From Rhodospirillales bacterium (GTDB lineage: Bacteria > Pseudomonadota > Alphaproteobacteria > QKFK01 > SZUA-500): DNA of 11,855 nucleotides. The notes below the pieces were generated by a model. It ran no database searches and was not told the origin of the DNA. It was given only the letters and a program-made list of their open reading frames with translations. The translations under genes were made by a program, and so were the position numbers. The stretch's first letter is position 1; the number at the start of each line of letters is the position of its first letter. The stretch is from assembly GCA_003252195.1 (NCBI GenBank), contig QKFK01000236.1, positions 1 to 11,855 of the forward strand. Reading direction: 5' to 3'. Of this stretch, positions 1 through 6,275 are shown piece by piece.

Positions 1-1194
1 TTTACGTCTGTCGCGCAAATCGTCTAATACCATACTATAGCTTGGGGTTGTTGCGGCAAACGCGTGACTAATTCCCCATAAATCTAAAAATGGCTTATTA
101 TAAAAGACCAAATTAGTTGCTTTATCAAACACCGCAACGCCACAACCCAAGGCTTCTAGAACTCTAGCATTGGCATCAAAATGAAGCTTGAGTTTTCTTT
201 CTCCGTCTTCAACTTCTGTAATATCTACAGATGTACCAAGAGTATAGGTTTCTCTGGTTAGTTTTCCTGAATCAAAAGCAGGAACCTCAAATGGTGTCTC
301 AGTTATTTCTAAAAAGCGTCTTGCGCCTTCAATTACAATGTGCTTACGCTCAGATTTTGGTGTGTTTGTAGCTCTAGCAAGCGATGCAAGTGAACGCATC
401 TCTTTAGCTGCCGTTCCTTCTGCCAGCTCTCTACCCTCTGATATAACTACTTCAACATTGGGGGCTTCAACCGCTTTTGAATATAACTCGTTACAATATA
501 TAATTGTTAAATCTTTATCTCTAACCCATGCTGGATATGGGCAGGTGTCTAACGCTTTTTCCATAATCATGGCACGCTTACGGGTAAAGTTTAGCTCAAA
601 TGAAAGTTCATCAATATGCTCTTCTTCTTCGGTTGTATCGCGCACCCACACAACATCACAAACTGTTTCGCCAAATTCATTCGTAATGGTTGAACCCATT
701 AATTTTACATAGCGCTCACGAGAAGGAAGCATATAACTTTCTTCAAACTTTTTACCACTTTCTCTGAGTTTTTTTATCTTATCACTGATTTCGGCTTGAT
801 CTTCTTTAGCAAAGCAGTTCAAAAAATCATCAAATGATGATTTGGTTCCTAAATAAAGCCCCAAAAGTACCGCCAAACGACGCGAGCATTTTTCTCTAAC
901 TTCTTTATATGGCTCGTATATCCAAGCATAATAACCATCTCTTGCAGAGGCTAAAACTTCTGCATAACGGTCTCTATCAAACCTTAAAGACACAATACGT
1001 TTTTTATATTTATAAATACGAAAAACCAAAAAGAATATGGCAATAATTAATAAAGTAAATAAGCTTGCAACCCCACTCCAAAACATTGGAGCGACCTCAA
1101 ACATTGCCCACACAAACGCTTTTTCTGTGTAAGCATACGCTGGTTTTGTAGCAAGCAAATAAACTAATAAAAATATTATGTTTCTTTTTTTCAT
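1..1194 (-). CDS. Membrane-anchored multi-PAS sensor protein, probable DivL-like sensor kinase (N-terminal part, runs off left edge)
   Basis: An open frame of 398 codons starts at ATG 1192-1194 and continues past base 1 without a stop, so only the N-terminal part is present. Residues 1-21 resemble a signal peptide (basic start, hydrophobic core, AYA at 19-21). A membrane segment spans about 38-58 and is followed by a basic YKYKKR stretch. Three PAS-like regions follow: about 78-190 (GYYAWIYEP), about 208-330 (CPYPAWVRDKDLTIIYCNE) and from about 343 (GCGVAVFDKATNLVFYN, then LWGI). The last, followed by DDLRDRR, is typical of large alphaproteobacterial PAS kinases of the DivL type, which usually sit near tsaE and other t6A genes. 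That fits the divergent tsaB next door. The histidine kinase domain is inferred; it would lie outside the window. Whether the phosphoacceptor is His or, as in Caulobacter DivL, Tyr cannot be seen. The start has only a weak ribosome binding site. Confidence 0.75.
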   Translation of the reverse strand, partial: MKKRNIIFLLVYLLATKPAYAYTEKAFVWAMFEVAPMFWSGVASLFTLLIIAIFFLVFRIYKYKKRIVSLRFDRDRYAEVLASARDGYYAWIYEPYKEVREKCSRRLAVLLGLYLGTKSSFDDFLNCFAKEDQAEISDKIKKLRESGKKFEESYMLPSRERYVKLMGSTITNEFGETVCDVVWVRDTTEEEEHIDELSFELNFTRKRAMIMEKALDTCPYPAWVRDKDLTIIYCNELYSKAVEAPNVEVVISEGRELAEGTAAKEMRSLASLARATNTPKSERKHIVIEGARRFLEITETPFEVPAFDSGKLTRETYTLGTSVDITEVEDGERKLKLHFDANARVLEALGCGVAVFDKATNLVFYNKPFLDLWGISHAFAATTPSYSMVLDDLRDRRK

Positions 1195-1256
1195 TAATAG
1201 CCAATCATTAAAAAACATATTAAAGAATGCATGTTTATATTATAAAAAACAAGAGA

Positions 1257-1289
1257 TAAAAGAAAGCTCTTCATAAATCCTTTCTTTTA
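1257..1289. repeat. Inverted repeat in the divergent kinase/tsaB intergenic region
   Basis: A perfect 10-bp inverted repeat has arms TAAAAGAAAG (1257-1266) and CTTTCTTTTA (1280-1289) separated by 13 nt. It lies between two divergent genes, 62 bp from the kinase start and 51 bp from the tsaB start. It could be an operator or a weak hairpin. The arms are nearly all purine or all pyrimidine, so chance occurrence in AT-rich DNA is quite possible. Confidence 0.35.
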
Positions 1290-1340
1290 GAGTAAATAAG
1301 AATTAAGTTAGATGATACAAACAAAAAAACGGGTAATAAT

Positions 1341-2027
1341 ATGATTGTTTTAGCTTTTGACACCTCTTGTAATGCTTGCTCTATTTGCTTATGGCAAGAT
1401 GGAGCTGTTATGGTTCAAAAAAGCGAGCTAATGGAAAGAGGGCAAGCCGAATTATTAATCCCCGAGATTGATATTATGCTAAAAGACAATGGGCTGGTTT
1501 TTAAAGATATTGACTTAATCGCCGTTACAAAAGGACCAGGCTCTTTTACAGGCATTAGAGCCTCGCTTGCCACTGCCAGAGCGTTATCCCTTGCGAGCAA
1601 TGTTCCTGTTATTGGTGTTTCTACCTTGCAGGTGTTTGCCGAACAAGCAAAAGCATATGTTAAAACAGAGCAATTAATTATCGCCCAAGAAAGCAAACGT
1701 GCTGACTTATATTATCAAGTCTTTGATAATGACAGAAAAGCAAAAAGCTCTGAAAAATCAGCCTCTCCAGCTGAAATTATTGCCTTAGCTGGCGATTTAG
1801 AAACCGTTATATTTGGTGATGCATCAAAGCATTTTGAATTTGAATTGCCTGCAAATGTTAAATTAGTAAGCGAGACAGCTATAATACCAAAACCAGAGAT
1901 TATTGCCGAATTAGCCTATGCCGAATTTGGCAAAAACAAAGATAAAATATCGGCTAACCCTAAAGATTTTTATCCAAATCCAATTTATATTCGCCCACCA
2001 GACGTATCTATTTCTATTAATCAATAA
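1341..2027 (+). CDS. tsaB: tRNA threonylcarbamoyladenosine biosynthesis protein TsaB
   Basis: TsaB is the catalytically inactive paralogue of TsaD. With TsaD and TsaE it forms the cytoplasmic complex that transfers the threonylcarbamoyl group to A37 of ANN-decoding tRNAs (t6A). The 228-residue length matches the family. Visible signatures are the ASKHA-fold start LAFDTSCNACSICLW (4-18) and the diagnostic KGPGSFTGIRASLATARAL (64-82). The metal-binding histidines of TsaD are absent, as expected for TsaB. The ATG at 1341 precedes the conserved start directly and has only a weak GGGT site upstream. In many alphaproteobacteria rimI follows tsaB and then a fur-family gene; here the fur-family gene follows after 74 bp and rimI is missing. 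Confidence 0.93.
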   Translation: MIVLAFDTSCNACSICLWQDGAVMVQKSELMERGQAELLIPEIDIMLKDNGLVFKDIDLIAVTKGPGSFTGIRASLATARALSLASNVPVIGVSTLQVFAEQAKAYVKTEQLIIAQESKRADLYYQVFDNDRKAKSSEKSASPAEIIALAGDLETVIFGDASKHFEFELPANVKLVSETAIIPKPEIIAELAYAEFGKNKDKISANPKDFYPNPIYIRPPDVSISINQ

Positions 2028-2042
2028 AATTTAAACAAAAGC

Positions 2043-2072
2043 TTGATATAAACTAATATTATTTTATATAAA
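2043..2072 (+). promoter_or_regulatory. Candidate sigma70 promoter for the fur-family gene
   Basis: TTGATA (2043-2048) is followed by TATATA (2065-2070, 16-bp spacer) or the overlapping TATAAA (2067-2072, 18-bp spacer). Transcription would begin about 2078, giving a leader of roughly 24 nt before ATG 2102. This would let the regulator be expressed apart from tsaB. The region is very AT-rich, which weakens the call. Confidence 0.4.
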
Positions 2073-2101
2073 TACAAATCTTAATAAATTAGGACAATAA
2101 A

Positions 2102-2512
2102 ATGAACAATCGTATTATAGAGAAGTGTAAAGAACTTGGCATGAAAATGACTGGGCAAAGACAAACCATTGCCGAAGTTATCACAGACGCTAAAGATCAC
2201 CCTAATGTTGAAGAAGTATTTAAAAGAGCTCAAGCATTAGATGCAAAGGTTAGTATTGCGACTGTTTATCGTACAATTCGCTCATTAGAAGAAGCTGGCA
2301 TCATTGAAAAACACGACTTTGGCGAAGGTTTTGCCAGATATGAAGAAGCAACCGATGACCACCATGATCATATTATTAATATGAAAACTGGTGAAGTTAT
2401 GGAGTTTTCAGACGAAGCTTTAGAGGCCATTCAAGAAGAAATCGCGAAAAAGTTTAACCTACGCATCGTTGGTCACAGGCTTGATATTTATTGCATGCCC
2501 AAAGACGAGTAA
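2102..2512 (+). CDS. Fur-family metal-responsive regulator (alphaproteobacterial Fur/Mur type)
   Basis: A 136-residue cytoplasmic repressor of the Fur family. The N-terminal winged helix shows MTGQRQTIAEVI (16-27), HPNVEEVF (33-40) and the recognition-helix signature VSIATVYRTIRSLEEAG (50-66). The dimerisation and metal-binding half carries DDHHDHIINMKTGEVMEF (85-102), with His87, His88, Asp89 and His90, and a C-terminal GHRLDIYCMP (124-133). The two CxxC zinc-binding pairs of E. coli Fur are absent; only Cys9 and Cys131 occur. This is normal for alphaproteobacterial Fur/Mur proteins, which act on manganese and/or iron homeostasis. The Irr hallmark of consecutive histidines is not present. 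A good AGGA site (2091-2094) lies 7 bases before the ATG. Whether it senses Mn or Fe cannot be decided from sequence. No obvious Fur box was seen upstream of any gene here. Confidence 0.9.
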   Translation: MNNRIIEKCKELGMKMTGQRQTIAEVITDAKDHPNVEEVFKRAQALDAKVSIATVYRTIRSLEEAGIIEKHDFGEGFARYEEATDDHHDHIINMKTGEVMEFSDEALEAIQEEIAKKFNLRIVGHRLDIYCMPKDE

Positions 2513-2691
2513 TATTGCCTAACTATTTGTATTTACTAAAATAATTTTATATTGTTGCGTTTGCGATATTGTTTGTTTATGGACTGATTATCTTTTACAA
2601 ACACTAGGAAAAAACACTTTATTTTCAATTAGTTAATATAATTCATACGCAAAAAGCCGTTTATGTTTTTAATATGGCTTATAAAAATTTC

Positions 2692-2720
2692 TTGCAAAAA
2701 ATATAAAATCCCCATATCTT
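2692..2720 (+). promoter_or_regulatory. Candidate promoter of tRNA-Ala
   Basis: TTGCAA (2692-2697) and TATCTT (2715-2720) are separated by 17 bp. The predicted start near 2727 lies about 15 nt before the mature tRNA 5' end, a usual leader length. Each hexamer matches the sigma70 consensus at four of six positions. Confidence 0.35.
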
Positions 2721-2741
2721 TTGAAAATCCTTTTGCAAAAA

Positions 2742-2817
<76 letters not shown>

Positions 2818-2827
2818 TTGCTTTTTT

Positions 2828-2851
2828 AATCCGCTTTATAGCGGATTTTTT
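2828..2851 (+). terminator. Rho-independent terminator of tRNA-Ala
   Basis: The 7-bp perfect stem AATCCGC (2828-2834) / GCGGATT (2841-2847) has a 6-nt loop and is followed by a T-run (to 2850) on the plus strand. It starts 10 nt after the tRNA CCA end. Confidence 0.85.
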
Positions 2852-3002
2852 ATTGGCTTGTTCGAACCCTCATCATTTCAGGTGTTATACTCCTAAATTT
2901 ATTCTCTAATACATCAATGCACTAACAATGCATATTTAGTCCCAACCCTGCTGTTTTATTGAGTCTTGTATTTGTTTCCACCCATAGTATATGACTTTTG
3001 TT

Positions 3003-3023
3003 CAAACCCTTAAATTAGGTTTG
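3003..3023. repeat. Short inverted repeat upstream of the broken gene
   Basis: CAAACC (3003-3008) and GGTTTG (3018-3023) form a 6-bp inverted repeat with 9 nt between them, about 50 bp before the start at 3074. It could be an operator for that gene. The arms are short. The rest of 2852-3002 shows no gene and no clear promoter. Confidence 0.3.
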
Positions 3024-3073
3024 GCTTATTATTTGCATGTATTTTTATGAGCAAAATTTAAGGAGTACGAGAC

Positions 3074-3810
3074 ATGCAGGTAAGTAATTCTATTTTTTCA
3101 GACCCATCTATGCGTTCTGGCTTAGAAAAATATTACGAAAATAAAAAGTCTGAGCTTATTGAAACCTTAAAAGAGCGTGATAGCGAGAGATTTCATTTGT
3201 TAATGAAGACGGTGAAACCTTAACCGCAAAACCTCTTTTAACCGCTGAAACCGCAGAAAAGTCTTTAGTTAGCTTTGATAAATGGCTAGAGCTACAACAA
3301 CAAATTGGTGATTTTTATGAAGACAGCATCGAGCCTGCTAAAAAGCATTTAGATATGTTAAAAGCAAATAACCCCGACAGTTCTTCTAACGTAAGAGCTA
3401 CTTTTTCAAGCGATGGAACATTATATGCTTATATCAATGCCGATGGCTCTCTAGTCACTTCAAACGGGGCTGATGACCTACAAGATATTGCTCAAAAAGC
3501 CAACGATATGGGGTTAACTGGGCAAAAAAGGATAGATTATTTAACTAAAGAGGTGAAAATTGCCTTATCTCAAGAATATTATAACCTCGATATTAAAGCT
3601 TATGACGAGGCAACCTCGCCAACAAACCGTGAGTTTGCTAAAGCATGGTATAAAAACTATAATATTGATGCTAATTATCAATCAGCCTTAGCCGAGGCTC
3701 AAGCTCATTTTGATAGCGTAAGTGATGTATATAGAAACTGGCAAAGCAATATGAGCGAAATTAACAACTTCCTGCTCAGCTTTCAAGAAGTTGCAGAAGT
3801 TTCGGCTTAG
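3074..3810 (+). pseudogene. Unrecognised protein of about 245 residues, broken by a frameshift near 3185-3190
   Basis: ATG 3074 has a strong ribosome binding site (AAGGAG, 3060-3065). The frame encodes 49 residues (MQVSNSIFSDPSMRSGLEKY...) and stops at TAA 3221. A second frame, open from 3184 to TAG 3810, continues smoothly with ISFVNEDGETLTAKPLL and ends FLLSFQEVAEVSA. Its first ATG, at 3355, has no good ribosome binding site, so it is unlikely to be an independent gene. Joining the frames requires a -1 shift. The overlap contains AGCGAGAGATTTC; removing one GA unit, or adding one base, restores a single protein of 244-245 residues. No slippery heptamer of the X XXY YYZ kind lies in the overlap, so programmed frameshifting is unlikely. 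The product looks soluble, without signal peptide or membrane segment, and I recognise no family. A sequencing or assembly indel remains possible. It converges with the acetyltransferase gene with only 14 bp between stop codons. Confidence 0.7.
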
Positions 3811-3824
3811 CTACTGCTTGTTGT

Positions 3825-4355
3825 TTAATCTGTGCTTAGTTTTGAAAAAACAAGTACATCGTCGAACTTATTGTCTCTTAACTCGTATTCCCTTAATGTG
3901 CCGTCTAAGCAAAAGCCAAGCCTCTTTGCAACTGCTATAGATTTACTGTTTTCTGCATTACAAAAAATTTCTAACCTGTGCCCTTTTTGCTCATAAAAAA
4001 TCTTTTCTAAAAGCATTATCGCCCTTGTAATGTACCCTTTACCACAAGAAGCTTTATCAAGGTAATAACTTAATTCTGCGACCACATCTCCGTAGCGGAC
4101 TTTTATAGCAACATATCCTTTAAGACAATTGTCAGAAAAAATGAAAAAACAATATTGCTCTTTATTTTTCCATCTATCTTGCATTGATAGAATCGCTGAT
4201 TTTGCCTTTTCTTCTGTTATTAAAGATTGTGTAAAATCAATATACTTAAGTTCTTTTTGGTTGTTTTTAACTAATTCAGATAGTTGCAAAGCATAAGAAA
4301 CATCTGCTACTTTTAAAACAAAGTTGTCCCCTTTAATTTCTTTATTAAAATTCAT
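3825..4355 (-). CDS. GNAT-family N-acetyltransferase, RimJ/RimL-like
   Basis: A 176-residue cytoplasmic acetyltransferase that would move an acetyl group from acetyl-CoA to an amine. The core motif A is visible as AELSYYLDKASCGKGYITRA (93-112), with the CoA-pyrophosphate loop around Gly105-Lys-Gly107. The C-terminal half has EIFCNAENSKSIAVAKRLGF (129-148) followed by a DGTLREYELRDNKFDDVLVFSKL-type ending at 151-173. This is the layout of RimJ/RimL-type enzymes, which acetylate ribosomal proteins, other protein N-termini or small molecules; the substrate here cannot be told. The start lies 5 nt beyond the stop of the upstream lipoprotein gene on the same strand, so the two are probably co-transcribed. 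No clear terminator follows. Confidence 0.85.
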   Translation of the reverse strand: MNFNKEIKGDNFVLKVADVSYALQLSELVKNNQKELKYIDFTQSLITEEKAKSAILSMQDRWKNKEQYCFFIFSDNCLKGYVAIKVRYGDVVAELSYYLDKASCGKGYITRAIMLLEKIFYEQKGHRLEIFCNAENSKSIAVAKRLGFCLDGTLREYELRDNKFDDVLVFSKLSTD

Positions 4356-4360
4356 CTTTT

Positions 4361-6217
4361 CTACTTTACCAAGTCGTCTTTAGAGACATTGCTTTCTATT
4401 TCTACAGCTTCTTCTTTAGTTGGTGCGATGGGTTTTTCAGGCTCTATGCTTGTGCTAAGCGCCTCATATTTCTCGTCTGTTTTGGTAGCATCTTCAATAT
4501 ATTTGATATCTTTTTTAACGGGTGGAAATTCACGCCCACGAATGCGTACATTAAGCGTCTTAAAGGCCTCTGCAATTGGGATAAAGTAATCTTCATTTTG
4601 TGGTATTAGTTTTTCACCTGCATGAGCCATACCTAAAATGTTACCTTTTTTATCAATCAATGCGCCACCTAGAGTGTTTCGTTGCACATCTGTATCAATC
4701 ACAATCTCTGCGCCACCTTCGGTATAACGATAGCCTTTAACTCTGCCATAATCATCTAAGTAGCCTTCGCCTGTCTTTTTAGTCGGCGCACCAAGGGCTA
4801 TAAACACTTCTTCGCCGATTTCTGGTAAGTCTAAACGCAATGGAAGTGGGCTAAATTCTGTTTTTTCATCAAGCTTAACAATAGCCGCATCTCTTTTAAT
4901 GTGGCGTCTGATAGGCGCGCCATATAATTCACGGTTATTAATAGTATTCATAGCCACGTTTTTATTCTCGCCATTTGCTACCAAACCATTGGCTGTTAAC
5001 ACATAATCTGGTGAAATGATTAAACCAGAACCCATAACTTGTTCGATATTAGCAACTCCGACCACACTGGCTCTAACCTTATATAAATTCGCAGCAGTGA
5101 GTTTTTCATAAGGAAGAACATTATCAATTATAATATCGCCTAAGAAAGGAGGGTTCTTATCGCTAGCAATCCCTTCCCATCCGCCATATGGCAATGCATC
5201 TTTATCAACTTCTGCTGTTTTAGTTCCAGAACTGCCACCATCTTCGGCTGTTTTACCGCTGGTATCTCCGCCATTTTCTGTGCTTTTGCCAGAGTTAGAA
5301 CCATCTGCAATTGTAGTCCCTGCTGCCGCAGCTTTTGCTGCTTCTTCAGCGGCTTTTTTGGCTGCTTCCTCTACAGCCTTAGCATCGGCGAGTGCTTTTG
5401 CCTTAGCTTCTTCCTCAGCCTTTTTCTTATCTTCTATAGCTTTTTTCTTTGCTTCTTCTTTTTTCTTCTCTTGATAATATTTTTCATATGCTTTGGTTCT
5501 TACTGCTATATGGGCTTTATTAATATCCTCTAGCTCTCTTTGCATTCTTTTTAAGTCTGCATATGGAATTCTATCGGTTAATGTATCTCTAAACCCTGGC
5601 AAGAACGTTGCTCGGCGCAATGCGTCAGAAAAAGCTTTTTCGACCAACTCTGTTTCGCCATTAACCACGCCATCAACAATTTCACTATTACCTGTGGTTT
5701 TTTCTTTCCAAAAAAGATGGTGCTTAGCAATATCCATCAAACGCCATTCAACCGTTATTTCAGCAGAGCCTGTTCGGGTGTTTTTATAATCTCTGCTACG
5801 CCAGTTATAATTATCACACACATTAAGGTACAAGCCCTTGATTTCTGCGGTTAAGAGATATTCTGGGGTTTCAATTTTATCAGAGTAAGTATAATAACGA
5901 TTGGTTGGAGCTATAACAATTGGGTAATCATCATTTAAAACTTCAAATGCATTCTCAAAGAAACGCATGTCTGTTTTCATAATATTAGGGGTGTTTAAGG
6001 TTAGCTCTTTGCCTCTTTCTCTTCTGGTGCAAGATAGAGAAAAGTTATATTTACCAACGTTTGTTCCCCAATAATTTGCGGTTCTGCCACGTTGAATTCT
6101 AAAATCTACATATGCAAGTTGAACCGGAGCGAGCTCGCTTCGCTTATATTCATTTACGGGCTTTTTACCACAGCTCGCAAGCATCAATATGCATAATATA
6201 CTGGCAACAAAACGCAT
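4361..6217 (-). CDS. Lipoprotein with an unknown N-terminal domain and an inactive trypsin-like domain
   Basis: A 618-residue envelope protein. Residues 1-16 form a lipoprotein signal with lipobox LASC; Cys16 would be lipidated. Residues about 25-215 form a domain I do not recognise, rich in beta-type segments, with Cys63 and Cys134. Residues about 222-300 are Lys/Glu/Ala-rich and probably a long helix or coiled coil; about 300-335 is a Gly/Ser/Thr linker. Residues about 370-555 match the trypsin/DegP fold: VMGSGLIISPDYVLTA (394-409), KRDAAIVKL (441-449) and GGALIDKKGNILGMAHAG (517-534). The catalytic Asp is kept as Asp443, but the His position is Gly411 (LTANGLV instead of LTAAHVV) and the Ser position is Leu516 (NTLGG instead of GNSGG). 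The domain is therefore predicted to be catalytically dead, perhaps binding peptide or partner protein. The tail (560-618) is charged and Pro-rich. The start has an AGAGG site and lies 58 bp after folC. Confidence 0.8.
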   Translation of the reverse strand: MRFVASILCILMLASCGKKPVNEYKRSELAPVQLAYVDFRIQRGRTANYWGTNVGKYNFSLSCTRRERGKELTLNTPNIMKTDMRFFENAFEVLNDDYPIVIAPTNRYYTYSDKIETPEYLLTAEIKGLYLNVCDNYNWRSRDYKNTRTGSAEITVEWRLMDIAKHHLFWKEKTTGNSEIVDGVVNGETELVEKAFSDALRRATFLPGFRDTLTDRIPYADLKRMQRELEDINKAHIAVRTKAYEKYYQEKKKEEAKKKAIEDKKKAEEEAKAKALADAKAVEEAAKKAAEEAAKAAAAGTTIADGSNSGKSTENGGDTSGKTAEDGGSSGTKTAEVDKDALPYGGWEGIASDKNPPFLGDIIIDNVLPYEKLTAANLYKVRASVVGVANIEQVMGSGLIISPDYVLTANGLVANGENKNVAMNTINNRELYGAPIRRHIKRDAAIVKLDEKTEFSPLPLRLDLPEIGEEVFIALGAPTKKTGEGYLDDYGRVKGYRYTEGGAEIVIDTDVQRNTLGGALIDKKGNILGMAHAGEKLIPQNEDYFIPIAEAFKTLNVRIRGREFPPVKKDIKYIEDATKTDEKYEALSTSIEPEKPIAPTKEEAVEIESNVSKDDLVK

Positions 6218-6254
6218 TAAAACCTCTTAAAGCTTTTTTGCCATGATACCGCTA

Positions 6255-6260
6255 ATTATA
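6255..6260 (-). promoter_or_regulatory. Candidate -10 element for the lipoprotein-acetyltransferase unit
   Basis: A perfect TATAAT on the minus strand sits in the 58-bp gap between folC and the lipoprotein gene; transcription would start near 6248, about 30 nt before the ATG. The -35 region (about TGAATA at 17 bp) is weak. It would allow this pair to be transcribed apart from accD-folC. Confidence 0.4.
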
Positions 6261-6275
6261 TAAAAAACATTTAAT

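Noticed and set aside
2654..2680. Hairpin AAGCCGT / ATGGCTT as a terminator for the fur-family gene
   Set aside because: The stem has a wobble pair, the loop is long (13 nt) and no T run follows on the plus strand.
2857..2872. GTTCGAACCC-like stretch resembling a tRNA T arm
   Set aside because: No matching acceptor, D or anticodon arm is present, and it is not a copy of the tRNA-Ala 3' end, so it supports neither a second tRNA nor an attachment site.
3184..3223. Programmed -1 ribosomal frameshift
   Set aside because: None of the in-frame heptamers in the overlap fits the slippery X XXY YYZ pattern; a GA-unit indel explains the shift more simply.
3355..3810. Independent 151-residue gene starting at ATG 3355
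   Set aside because: No ribosome binding site precedes it, and the same frame is open back to 3184 with protein-like sequence that continues the upstream frame. It is better read as the 3' part of the broken gene.
5166..5320. Tandem repeat in the Gly/Ser/Thr linker of the lipoprotein
   Set aside because: Short similar units (GKSTENGGDTSGKTAEDGG) recur, but they are few and imperfect; this is an ordinary low-complexity linker.
5280..5474. Plus-strand Ala/Ser-rich open frame
   Set aside because: It is the antisense of the Lys/Glu/Ala-rich segment of the lipoprotein; the low-complexity coding strand creates it.
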